Positions 46,721-57,647 of a DNA stretch of 64,000 nucleotides are shown one piece after another. Position numbers and translations under genes: made by a program. Numbering within the stretch: position 1 is the first letter of the stretch; every line of letters begins with the position of its first letter. The notes beneath the pieces are model-generated. The model saw only the letters and a list, made by a program, of their open reading frames with translations, ran no database searches and was not told where the DNA came from. This DNA comes from Allomyces arbusculus (taxonomy: Eukaryota > Blastocladiomycota > Blastocladiomycetes > Blastocladiales > Blastocladiaceae): positions 62,001 to 126,000 of the forward strand of contig JADHYV010000019.1 of NCBI GenBank assembly GCA_027604705.1, in the 5' to 3' direction.

Positions 46721-48955
46721 CTACCCCATTTCCGTCTTAACCGCGACCTCCGTCTCGGCCTCGTCCCCATCCACGCCCGACGCGCTCACCACCATCGGTT
46801 CCGGCAGCGGCGACGGCGACACATCGCGTCTGCCCAACACCGGCCTTGCATCAGGCGTCGCCGCCCCGGCCCCCGCCGCCGATAACGCTGGCGATCCACC
46901 ATGCGCAACCCCGGTCACCCTCGCCGCGGCCGCCGCCTCGACGCTCCGAAACTGTGCCATTTGCACCTCCACCTCGCCCTTCATTTCGAGCGCCATCGCA
47001 TGCCAGTCCGATCCGGGCGGGTAATACATGCACGTATTGGCCAGCATGAGCAACAAATCGCGATGAAACTCGTCGGTCGCATGCACCGACCCGTCCCTAA
47101 CCCGCTGCCGAATCGTCTTCAAGTCCATCGGCTGCTTGATCACGGCGCGGTAGGTCTCGCCCAAATCCGTGTCCCGCCGCCCACCGTGCGACTGGAACGT
47201 GTTCCCGAGCCGCAACGAGGCAATGTCGTCCCACTTGTGCAGGCATAAACGGCGCCATGCCTTGTACTTGTCGTCCCCCTGCCTGAGCGACGCGCGCCGG
47301 CCGCGCCGCGCGGGAGCCGTCGCGAGCGCCGCAGTTGGCACCTGTGCGGCACTGGTCGTCGCGTCAACACTCGCTGTGCGCGAAACCGGCTCCGACGACG
47401 ACGTCGCCTCACCCATGGTCACGTCCGACCCGGCCGTCGTTTCGCGCAACGCGCGCGCTGCAGCCGCGATGACCGCCTCCTCGGCGTCCTCGACATCCTC
47501 GTCCTTGACCTCCGTCGGTGCTGCCGCACCACCGCCCTGTGGGTCAGATGTCGTATCGGAAAACTCAACATCGAGCGAAATTACTTCGCTCGTCTCGTCG
47601 TTCGCGTCTTCCTCCTCCACCGTCCCTTCCCCACTGGCAGCGGTCGCACCGGGTTCAGAAGTAACGCTCTCGCGCGACCCGCGCCGCGCCCCAGCCCACG
47701 GCGGGAACGCCGATGGAGACGTCGGGGTCGGATCCGGTAACGCGATTGCGTGCGCGTCCGAGTCGGGCAACGCGATCGCGAGCTCGCTCGAGTGTTCAGA
47801 TGAGGGCGTGGTGTTCGGGTCGGTGTCGACGTCCATGGCCATGACTTGCGTCAGAGGGTGCGTCGCGGGCCCGGGCGGTGCGTCGGTTGCGGCGGTAGAA
47901 GGTGGGGTGGATGTGGATGTGGCGGCGTCGGACGCGGGGCCGGCGGGTGAGGTGCTCGCGCCGTCGGTAGAGGGTGGTGCGGGCGAGGTAATGGCGAGTG
48001 CGGGTGCCGGCGCCGCGGCGGTGGTGGTGGATGAGAAATCGGTAACGGGGGCCGTATCGACGTCCATGGGTTCGTCGACTGCATCAGTTGAGGGTGGGGG
48101 CGAATCGACCGTCATGTGTACATCAGCATCGGCAGCACGATCCTCGGCGCGCGGTGCACTTCCGTCTGCTAATTGGTCCGCGGCAGAAACCGGCGCAGCG
48201 GGGTCAGCACCAGCTATGCGAGTTGGTGACAATGCCGGGCCCATCGACCCTCTCCTGCCTGCCAACGGCGCATCGCGAGTCGGGGACACAATCGGCAACG
48301 GTGGGTGCACCGAGTCAGGGACCGCTTCGGGCACGGGGGTAGAGGAGGACGCAGGTGTGGTCGACGAGCCGGGGGTGGATGGTGGCGGGTACAGTTTGCG
48401 CAGTTCCTCGCTGGAGAAATGGGTGACTTCGAGGTCAGCCCGGCGTCCCAGGAATGGGTGGACAAAGCAGTAAACGCACCGCAATACGTCGTCCTCGGAC
48501 TGGATCGAGTTGTAGAGTTCGCGGAACCGCTTGGCGTAGAGGACCTGCAGGGCCACTTCGAGCGAGAGCGGCGTGGCAAACGGCTGCTGATCGTGCATGA
48601 ATTGCTGATAGTGCCATTCGAGCGTCTGGAGGATGAAGCAGGCACAGAATAAACTTTGATTCCACTGAACGCGCGGTCAAAGGCTCGAAGACGAGACGAC
48701 CTTGGGTCCAGCTGCGCGGAGCCTGGTGGATGCCAGCGGGCACGAGTGGAGCAGTTGTTGGACATAGTGCCAGTTGCGCACGGGGAGGCCGCCGGAACGT
48801 TGCACGGCCGCCAGGAGAAGCAGGTAGTCTTGGGTCTGCCATGGTTCGCGCGTGGTCGTCGTGGTGGAAGTCGTTGGCGGAGCGGTCGCAACCGAGTCGA
48901 CCGTGGTTGCCACCGGTACGGCCGCGGTAACGGCCACAGCTGCGGGAGCCGTCAT
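46721..48955 (-). CDS. BRD8: BRD8-like bromodomain protein (NuA4/TIP60 complex subunit)
   Basis: Exons 48701-48955 and 46721-48664 join across a 36-nt intron that removes an in-frame TGA, giving about 732 residues. The N-terminal 130 residues match the SANT-like start of BRD8: PWQTQDYLLLLAAVQRSG, then NWHYVQQLL and WNQSLFCACF. A ~370-residue acidic Ser/Thr/Pro-rich region follows. The bromodomain lies near 46990-47290 and reads YRAVIKQPMDLKTIRQRV, then ATDEFHRDLLLMLANTCMYY. These match the BRD8 pattern of a late, single bromodomain. BRD8 (Bdc1 in fission yeast) is a subunit of the NuA4 histone acetyltransferase complex. Unusually, the Asn that anchors acetyl-lysine in most bromodomains (MYN) is Tyr here (MYYPPGSDW). 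Confidence 0.75.
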
Positions 48956-49621
48956 TTGAGTCGTGATCCAAAGACGTTTGCCGCAAGTTGCAGCTCGCAT
49001 GGGCATGGGGAAGGCGCTGGATTGCCGTTGGCAAAGAGACGACGACGACGACGACATGCAAGCGCGCTTGAAGCCGGCGATCATGGGCTGCTTGCCGACG
49101 ACAGAGGTGACGTGCGGTGTTAGCAGGCAGCCGACGCCTGCCTGTGCCAGGGAGGGAGGCGTCTCCCACCTCTCCCGCCCGTCGGTAATCGACACCGCTT
49201 GCTGGCCCGCACCACCCTCACCCCCGCACGCACGGCGCTCTGCTTGACGCTGTGCGCGCTATCCACATCACGCAAACGCGGCTCGTGCCCGTTCAGAGCA
49301 CGCCGGTCGGCATGCTGCTCCCGACACGGCCACGACTGCGTTTCTCCCGGCACCCGTCCCGTCGACGACGAGGCCCACCTTCAACTTGACCGTCATTATT
49401 GGCCCAGCCTTGGCATTTCCGCAGGCAGCACAACCTGCCGCACTCCACACCGCCCCCTCCAGCTGATCATCGACGCTATTGCGACGCGGTCGCGGTCAAC
49501 GTGCCTGTGCCCAACCGTTATAAACCGTCTGCCGCGCCTAGAAGTGCTCGAGAAACCGTCATTTGCCCTCCTCGCTCGACCAGAACGTCGGCCTAGACCA
49601 GATTGCACCTGATTTATCACC
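48956..49621. promoter_or_regulatory. Divergent promoter region (BRD8-like / GT69)
   Basis: These 666 bp separate two diverging start codons. TTATAAACC with TATAAA at 49519-49524 lies about 98 bp before the GT69 ATG and is a fair TATA-box candidate. Nothing else is recognisable. Confidence 0.45.
49519..49524 (+). promoter_or_regulatory. TATA-box candidate for the GT69 gene
   Basis: TATAAA in GC-rich surroundings, about 98 bp before the start codon at 49622. The call rests on sequence and position alone. Confidence 0.35.
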
Positions 49622-51864
49622 ATGATATACTCGCTGCGCGCGCTGCTGCGCGGCCGGTCCTGGGCCTGGTGGGCCGTCGTTGTGCTCGCCTGCTTCAGTC
49701 TCCACCTGCTATGGCAATCATCATTCGGCGCCGAGTACCCGAACCGTGCGCAAGCCGACTCGACGACGAGTATTCTGCAAACGTCGACACCGTCAGCACC
49801 GGCTGGCGAAAGGATACCCGGAAGCACGAGCCGCCGGACAGGTTCTACCAGCCGAGCCAACCAAGTACCCGTGGCGCCGAGCAATGGGCCAGCGGACAGC
49901 AGCAGGCTGATTAAGGACTCGCCGAGCGGCGCCAATCTCGTGGATGACGCCGAGACCGACGAGAGGAGAGCCGGCAACGACGACAGTGCGGCCAACCTCA
50001 TCGAGCCCGTCGAGCAGGACTCGACCGACCACGACGAGCAGCCGCTCATTTCAACCGTCGACGAGACGCGCACATCCTCCTCGGACAATTTCGATGATCC
50101 CGCACCTGCGACGCCCACGTTTGTCCTCCCGTCGGACCTGCCGTCGCGCCGTGCCGCGCTTCTCGCACGACTCGCATGCTTTGCACACGCACCGATGCTC
50201 GCTGGCCGTGCCGCCGACGACCCTGTCTCCGCGGCCGACTGCGCACGGCTCATGGGCGTGCCCATCTCGCAATGGACAGGCGACGCGCGCGACGACGCTG
50301 CGCAAGAGCGTGACTTCTTTGCCCGCTGGCAACCGCGCGCCGTGATGCGGTACTGCAAGCCCGCAGCCGCACGCACGTCCCCACGGCTCGCGCACCTCGC
50401 CGACCGCACCTTCTACATTGCCCTGAACCTCTACAACAGCGTGGACGTGTTGCCGGACTTGACGACGACTTTGATCTCGTTACTCGCACACGTTGACCCT
50501 GCACGCGTGTTTGTCGGCATCTACGAGAACGGGTCGGCCGACGACACCAAGAACATGCTCCGCGGTGTCGCCACGCTCTTGCGCGCACTCCGCATCAGCC
50601 ACGCTGTGATCCTCGAAGACCGCACGAAACCGCGGTGGGTGCACCGGATCGAGTACCTTGCGGACGTGCGCAACCGTGCGCTCGCGCCATTGCTCGCACT
50701 GACCATGCCCGACGGTCCCCCCGCATGGCCATTCGACCAGTCGGCGACCGAGTTCCTCGTGGCTGTCTACGATGCGCACGGCCGCGTTGTCTCCAACGAC
50801 CTCGTCCATTCGCCTCTGGCGAATCCCTGGAAAGTTGACCGGATTCTGTTCTTGAACGACGTCTATGCGTGCGTCGACGAACTCGTCGAGGCGATGCACC
50901 AGTCGGTCCACCAGAATGCGCTCTTGACGTGCGGGATCGACTACGACCGGCCGCGGAATTCGGGCACGCCGCAGTTTTACGATACTTGGGTGGCCCGTGG
51001 ACTCGACGGCGCGCCGTGGCGCAAAGCCGATGGGGATTACATGTTCGATCCGGTGCAGTTCCCGGACGTGATGCGGCGCGTCCGTGCGCAACAGCCGTTC
51101 CCGACCTTCTGCTGCTGGAACGGCGGCGCGATCTTGGACGCGGCGCCGATCGTAAGTCGGGCCGTGAAGTTCAGGAGGAACACGACGCCCAACCAGTGTT
51201 CCGCGTCCGAGTGCTCGACGCTGTGTCGTGACTTGGCTGCGTACGCGCGGGATACGGCGCGCGAAGGGGAACAGGTCCGCGTACGTGCATTGGTCGTGCC
51301 GCGGTTGAAGGTGGCCTACACGGAAACCGATTTCACGGCGCTCAAGGATCTCGCGCAGCCAATGGCGAGCGTGTATGGGTTGCGGCCGTCGTACTTGGAG
51401 CCAATCAAGAAGGATGAGGATGAGACAGTCGAGTTTCAGCCGCCGCCGAGTGCCGCGTTTTGTCAGCCGATGTACGGCGCGGGTACGTTTCTCGGTGCGG
51501 GATTTCGAGGTGCGTGGGTGGACAGCGTGACTGATTGGTGCGCGTTGACTTAGGTGTGCGCGACCCGGACGGCCAGCCGTTCTACGAGGACTTGCGCGAC
51601 TTGCGCGGGCCGGACGTGACTGTGAGCGGGTCGGCAACAAAATCGAAGGCGGCAGCAGCGTCGTGGTCGGCACCGCCCTGGCCCGTGAACGCGACGTGGG
51701 CAGGCAACTCGACCTGGGCAGGTAACGCGACGGCGATGTGGAACGCGACCTTGGCGCACAACGCGACGAAGCTGGGCAAGACGGCGGGAAGACGGGGCAC
51801 GACCTGGACGGGCCAGGTGCGGCCCAAGAACGGGTATATTGTTGAGAATGGCGTGACGAGCTAG
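49622..51864 (+). CDS. GT69 family (CAP59/CMT1-type) alpha-1,3-mannosyltransferase
   Basis: Exons 49622-51509 and 51554-51864 join in phase to about 732 residues. The protein is a type II membrane protein: a short N-terminal tail (MIYSLRALLRGRSW), one TM (about 16-32) and a Ser/Thr/Asp-rich stem. The lumenal catalytic domain follows. Family landmarks are FYIALNLYNSVDVLPDL, VGIYENGSADDTKNMLRG, RIEYLADVRNRALAPL, then WKVDRILFLNDVYACVDEL and PTFCCWNGGAILDA. The GT69 family includes Cryptococcus Cmt1, an alpha-1,3-mannosyltransferase that uses GDP-mannose, and Cap59. The protein should act in the Golgi on glycans of the wall or surface. The C-terminus carries five N-x-T sequons in 27 residues, which is unusual. 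Substrate cannot be told from sequence. Confidence 0.85.
51688..51768 (+). other. Cluster of five N-glycosylation sequons in the GT69 C-terminus
   Basis: The second exon codes VNATWAGNSTWAGNATAMWN and continues with NAT again and HNAT. This gives N-A-T, N-S-T, N-A-T, N-A-T and N-A-T, spaced 6 to 7 residues apart. As the C-terminus of a type II protein lies in the lumen, all could be used. Confidence 0.85.
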
Positions 51865-53054
51865 TTGCAAGAATCGACTTTGGCGCATTGATTCCCATTC
51901 AAGCATGGCCAGTCTTTCTATTGACCGCGACACAAGGACAGGAGCCATCTGGTGCTAGGAGCGATTTGGCGTCAGGGCCAACAAAAGCCATCCGACGATG
52001 GTGGCAGGAGCTATCTGACGACGACTGGAGCCACAGACTCGGTCAGGAGCCGTCCAATGCTGTTTATTGCAGTCAGGACTGTCAAATGCGACCATGAGCG
52101 ACTAGGTGCCAACGATCAGGAGCAGATCAGTGTTGGATCAGTCGCGGTCGCCGTGCCCGCGGCGAGGGCTGTCGACGCGGTCACATGCAGTCACGCCGAC
52201 TGCTGCCAGGGCCGCGTCCAAGGTGGCGCACCTGGCACCTGCAGCAACACGTTTTATGGCCAGGCGACGCTGGCGAGTGGGCCCACCGCGCAGCGACGCT
52301 CCCCCGCTTTCGACCCAGCCTGCCTGCACCGCCTGCTTGCTGACGGCCCACCGATACCACGACCCGCCGCATTCGTCTCGCGGACTGACGACACGTCTCG
52401 CACGCGCTCCGTCGATCGCGCGTCGCCACGTTTTCCGCCCTTCGCCGCCGGTTGCGGTCCACTAGTTGCCTGCCGCGCGTGAACCGTCGACCGACGCCGA
52501 CCCCGTTCTCGCGCCCAAGCATTGCCGAGCGCCAGCGTCTCCTGCGTGCCCTGCTTTTCGACCCCCGCTCGCTCGAGCTCGCCATCCCATTTTCCTGCGT
52601 CTGTGGGCAAACCAGCCGCTGTCGCCCTTGAGGTGTGTGTGCATTTGTCTGCTCTGCTCTCGACGATGACGCCGAGGCGACGGGACTGTGACCAGCGTTC
52701 GCGCCATCATGATGCACCGCCAGCCGGTCTCTTGCACCGTTGGTCATTGCGACTCGCGCTGGTCGCACACACGATACTCTGGAAGAAAAGCTGTTGCTGC
52801 AGGGTGAACTTACTCTGTGCTGCCACCTGCCGTGCATCGGCCCCAGTTTGTGCCCTTGACTTTACGTTGCGCCCAGTGGCGACGTTCTTCGTCCCCTGCC
52901 CGCCGCTCGCTCGCTCAACGACGTCCCTTTCTTCGACTTGAACCTCATCGCCGACGTCCCCCGGCCTCGCTCTCTATTTGTCCTCTCCAGCACGAGCACC
53001 ACCCCCGCCCTCCGCATCCCAGCGACCACCACCAGCCCCACCACAGCTCTGACT
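51865..53054. other. Intergenic region upstream of the SPX-RING gene
   Basis: These 1,190 bp hold the 3' UTR of the GT69 gene and the promoter and 5' UTR of the next gene. Between 51935 and 52130 a CAGGAGC-like word recurs loosely at least four times (GGACAGGAGCC, GGCAGGAGCT, GTCAGGAGCC, GATCAGGAGC). No coding region is supported. The last 120 bp are C-rich with many CCACC words, as in other 5' UTRs here. Confidence 0.4.
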
Positions 53055-55392
53055 ATGAAGTTCGGCCACCAAATCGAGACGGAAATGTCGGCCCTGCCGC
53101 CCGACTACCGCCCGCTCGTTCTCTCCTACAAGACGCTGAAAAAGCAGCTCAAGGGCATCGTGCGCGAACTTGAGGCACGCGGCGTCACGCCCGAACTGCT
53201 CGAGGCGCTGCAGCGCGCCGTTAACCCACAAGCGGCATCTGCGCCGGGCGCACCGGCACCGTGTCTCTACTCGCCCGAGGACCTGCTCGCCGCGTCGGAG
53301 CCGAGGGGACCCGTCTCCGACGACAAGCCGGAGAACAGCGTCGCGTCGGCATCGACGGCGACGCCCGTTGCAACGGAGACCGAATCAACGGCGACGACGA
53401 CGACGGCACCAGCACCAGCAGACACGGACTCGCTGCGCGCGCGGTCGCCGAGCCCCGTCTCGTCGCGGACCTCCTCTCCAGGGTCGACACCGGGCGTTGA
53501 AGAGCTCGACGGGCCGCCATTGGGTTGCACGGCACCGTCGCACGAACGCACCGCCCCAGTCTCGCTTCTTTCGGCAAGTCTCGCTGCGGCTCAACTGGCC
53601 AATGCGGAAGCGGCGCCTTCGAATGGCGCCGGCGCTGCCGGTCTGGACCGCCGCGTGTCTGTGCAAACAACAGCGACGATGGCCACTACGACCACCTCGA
53701 CCTCGGCCACGTCCAGGACGTCGTCGACCATGTCGTCCGGGCCCAAGATTTCCTATGTCCTCGAGCACCCGCCGATTGAAGAGGAGGTTGAGGAGGAGGA
53801 GGTTGTCGGCGAGGACACGACTATCACGACTCCCGGTGTTGCCGCTGCGACCGCGTCGACTGCGAGCAGGTCTCCACCGGGCACCTCGTTTTTGTCGACG
53901 TCGCCCGACTCGATTGCCTCGTCACCGCTGTCGTCGACTACGCACCCTGGGCGACGCCGATCGTCGGCCGCGACGCAGTTTGACTCGTACCTTGTCATTC
54001 AAATGGACGAGGAGACGCGCCAGTCGTGCGAGCCCATTTTGCAGGGGACCGCGTGCGAAGTCACTGAGGACGGGTGCGCATTCAATTTCTGCTGTTCTCG
54101 AGCAATCGCCGTGTGACTCGGCATGATGCTGACCCTCCCCATATCTTGTTCTTCGCATTAGAGCACTCAAGGTGCGCCTCGCCTCGGACGCGCAATTCTT
54201 TGCCTACCTCTCGTCAGCGCTGCACCGCGTGGGCGACTTCCAGCGCGACCACGTCGCCAAGTCGCTGCACACGCAACTGACCAATCTGGTGCGCGAAATG
54301 TCGGAGCTCACGCGTGTCGAGTGCCCGGACCACGCGACCTGGCGCGGCATTATTCGCGCCTACCTCGAGTCGGACATGTTCCTGACCATGTCGTACAAGC
54401 CCAAGTCGCCACAAGATGCGGCCGACACGCTCTTCAAGTTTGAGTCGACCGTGGCGCGCGCGCTCGCGCACCCCGGATTCGACTTCAACGTGCTTTCGAT
54501 CCAGCCGGGCGACGAGCCCGAAAATCCATGTGCCGAGGAGGCGCGCAAGGACGGTAGGAAGCACTCAAAGCGTGTGTGGACGTCGGTGCGGTCGATGCTG
54601 CCGCGACTGCTCTTCCGCCCGCCCGTGTCTGGGTTCCGCGACAAGCGGTCCTGGGCCGTCTACTCGCACTTCTTGCAGCTCAACCACGAGCTCTTGGCAT
54701 TACAGCGGTTCGTGGAGCTCAACTCGACGGCCGTGCGGAAGATTCTCAAGAAACACGACAAGAAGACGCGGTTGCCGTCACAAATGCTCTGGCACGCACT
54801 CGATGCTGCTGAGCACGCCGACCCGCTGCACGCCGCAATTGCACGCACCGACGATCTCGCCCGGATTCGGCGCATGGTCGCGGCGTCGTCGGATGCCGGG
54901 CACGAGTTCACCCGCGCGCTCGTGACCGCCGTGAACCAGACCCTCGAGGGGGTCACGCCACAATTGGCCACGTACACGTGCCCGATCTGCGCGGATATCC
55001 TGTACCCACCCGTGCGCCTCCCCGGGTGCGGCCACTTGCTCTGCTACCCGTGCGCCGACCGGCTCGTGCTCGACGCGTCGGTCCCGAAACCGGCCGACTT
55101 GCCACCGGGAATTCCACCAACGGCGCTGGCGTTGCCGCCGCACGTGCTGACCTTCCGGTACCCACAGTTGCCGGCGGTCAGTATGAAGTGCCCAATGTGC
55201 CGGCACGACACGAAGATCACACGACTCACCATGGCGCGCGAGTTGGTGGGCGCCGAGGACGCAGCGCTGTCGCGCATGCTGCGCCGGTACTTCCCGGACG
55301 AGGTCAAGGCCAAGCGCAAGCAGTGGTCTGACCAGTGCACGAATTCCGAGGCCGAGTTGATGGCGTTGATGATGATGCCGGGGTTGCGGTAG
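53055..55392 (+). CDS. SPX-RING protein (probable phosphate-responsive E3 ubiquitin ligase)
   Basis: Exons 53055-54073 and 54162-55392 join in phase to about 749 residues. The start MKFGHQIETEMSALPPDYRP is the classic SPX N-terminus, followed by LSYKTLKKQLKGI. About 290 disordered residues then interrupt the domain. It resumes at ALKVRLASDAQFFAYLSSAL and closes with YSHFLQLNHELLALQRFVEL and KILKKHDKK, the lysine patch that binds inositol pyrophosphates. A RING finger follows: TCPICADILYPPV, PGCGHLLCYPCADRL and MKCPMCRHDTKI. The ~45-residue spacer between the Cys pairs is longer than usual. SPX-RING proteins (plant NLA, fission yeast Pqr1) ubiquitinate phosphate transporters when phosphate is ample. 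That role is a family inference here. Confidence 0.88.
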
Positions 55393-55791
55393 TACCAACC
55401 CCGATGCGTTTCGTTTTTCTGCTCACTTGCTCCAGTTGCTCAGTTGCGTTACCTATTTGGAGGGGTCGTGTTATTGTGGGCGCGGCCCCGTTTTTGTTAC
55501 TTGCGATGGTGTTCGTTGGTGTCTGTATACATTCGCGCGTGGCCTCTGCTCCTCTCGGTGCGGTGCGTGCTCGCCTGCGGCTCCCGTTTTTGTTTGTTGC
55601 GCCTGGAGCCTGCCATCATTTCGATCATTTATCCCCCCTCTTCTTCATCTTCCCTCGCCTGCTTTCCTTTGTCCCTCACATGTCGGGAACGTGGACGTGA
55701 ATAAAGCGAAATTGGAACGACCTCGTCGCACGCGTTCGGCACCTTGAATGCATTTCTCAGTTCGTTAACGTCCACTGCCGGCGGAGCCAGT
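55393..55791. other. Convergent intergenic region
   Basis: This stretch holds the 3' ends of the SPX-RING gene (+) and the two-TM gene (-). The plus strand is T/C-rich from 55400 to 55690, and AATAAA at 55701-55706 could be a polyadenylation signal for the SPX-RING transcript. Nothing else is visible. Confidence 0.5.
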
Positions 55792-57283
55792 TCATGACGG
55801 CGCCGTCGCGCGCGGCGTACTCACGCTCGACCGGTCCTTGGCCAACGACACATCCAACGCCGTCGCCGCCACTGCCGCCGCGCGTTTCCCGACCGAGTCT
55901 CGCCGCTTCCCCGCCGCCGTGTTCTTCTTCTCGCGGACGTTCTCCACCCTTAACACCCTCTCCTTCTCGACCGGCGCGACCCCCACCCCACCTGCCGCGC
56001 GCCTCGCCCACTTGTCCAGCCTCTCCACCCTTTCCCTGAACACCCTCGGCATCCACGGACTCGCCCACATCAAGGCCGCGACCATCATCACAGCCGCGGG
56101 AAAACCCAGCACCATCCCCACGACCGCGGCGGCCGGCGCGCCGCTGCCGACCTTCCGCAGCGCAACGTAAGCGCGCCAATACATGCCCGCAACGGGCACG
56201 GCCAAGGGCCAGACGGCGGCCGTCCACACGAGCAATGCCTGCACGGCGCGGTCGAGTCGTGTCGTGCGCGGTGGAGGGCCGCGACGGCGCGGGTCGCCGG
56301 GGAGCGGGACGAGCCGCGGCGTCGCCGGCGCCGATGCCGTCGGCGTCGAGGAGCGTGGCGCGAGCGCCGGTGGAGCCTGCGTCGCGCGGAGGATCGGCGA
56401 CGCGGTCGGGTCCGCTGCGCGCGGGGAAGCGGCCGCCGCGCGACGCGCCGCGAGAACGCGGTCGATCGAGTCGTTCCCGCGGAGAGGCGCCGTGGTGACA
56501 TCGGGCAGGTCGGCGGGGGGTGACGGGAGCGGGAGCGGGAGCGGGAGCGGCAGGGCGCGTGAAGGTGCAGGCGCGGTGGGGGTGGGGTCGGGTGACGTCA
56601 ACGCCGTTGGGATCGTGCGTTGCGTCGGGGTCGCGACGCTCGGCGACGACGGGCTCGCGCGCGACTACAATCAGTACGGCCGGACCGGGTGAGCGCGGGT
56701 GCGCGCGAGCCCGACAGGTCCGACTTCATTCAAGACGTACCGGTCGCCGCTGATTACTCCTCCCACCCGGCGCATCACCACCACGTTCTACGGGCGACAT
56801 CCCCCTCGGCGTCGGCGACAGCGAGTCCATGGCCAAGGTGAACGCGTTCACCTGATTCGCTTCGCCCCAATCCGACACGGCCGACTCGCTGCTCTCGCCG
56901 CGGTTCATCAGCAACGTGCTCGTACTCCCCTGCACCGACGCCGAGACACTGCGCGTCCGTCCCGTCGGCGAAACAACGCCCACACCGACATACTTGGTCG
57001 CCTGGATTGCGCCAGCGGTCGTGGGTTTGGAAGGGGACACGAGCGCGCCGAGACCCGTGCTTGCGGCGGACAAGGACAGGCGGCCGGTCGGGGAAACGGC
57101 GCCGCTCATGGGCGTTGGGGTCGGGGAAGAGGTGCCGGGTACGGCGGCGGCGGCGGCGCGGCGTGACGGAGAGGAAGAAGTCGGGAGCGACCGGCCGAGC
57201 AAGTGGCGGTCGACCGAGTTGGTGCGCGAGTAGACGGCGTCGCCGGGCGCGCGCGAGTAGACCGAGTCGCCGGGCGGCGGCAT
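55792..57283 (-). CDS. Low-complexity protein with a membrane hairpin, unknown function
   Basis: Exons 56741-57283 and 55792-56664 join in phase (donor GTACGT, acceptor TTGTAG), giving about 471 residues if the start is MPPPGDSVYSRAPGDAVYSR. The frame stays open upstream, so an earlier start is possible. The first ~310 residues are Ser/Pro/Ala/Arg-rich and disordered, with a Pro-Leu repeat near 200-220. Two hydrophobic segments follow, VQALLVWTAAVWPLAVPVAG and VVGMVLGFPAAVMMVAALMW, separated by a short basic loop. An Arg/Lys-rich tail with ERVERLDKWAR closes the protein. I do not recognise the family. The hairpin topology suggests an ER- or organelle-anchored protein with both ends in the cytosol, but this is only inferred. 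Confidence 0.5.
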
Positions 57284-57647
57284 CGTGGTGGCGGCGTGCG
57301 GGTGCGGTGCGTGCGGCGCGGCGCGTGCCGGTGGTCGGAGGGGCAGTGGCGGCCGGGGTTTTGTCGGTAGATGCTCCGGCTGGTCTCGAGAGATGGCGAG
57401 GAGCAGGGCGCGCCCGTCCGGCGTCGTCGGGCGGCGTGCCTTGGGCGCGCGTGCGAGACGCGGTGGAACCGCGGGAGACGCGGATGCGTCCCACCGCTGC
57501 CACAAGTGCCGACGGGGCACCTGACCGCGCCAAGGTGCTCGTCGTCGACCGTCCCGCGGCCGCTGCTGCCGTCGATCTGCAGCTGCTTTCACTTCTCCGC
57601 GACGGCACGGCGACGCTGCGCCGGCCTCTCTCTGCATTGGCGCCGGC
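57284..57647. promoter_or_regulatory. Divergent region (two-TM protein / HYDIN-like protein)
   Basis: These 364 bp separate two diverging start codons and should contain both promoters, unless the two-TM gene starts further upstream. No clear element is seen. Confidence 0.4.

Noticed and set aside
51935-52130. CAGGAGC-word array as a regulatory repeat
   Set aside because: Copies are loosely spaced and degenerate; without a count of the word elsewhere it cannot be told from chance.
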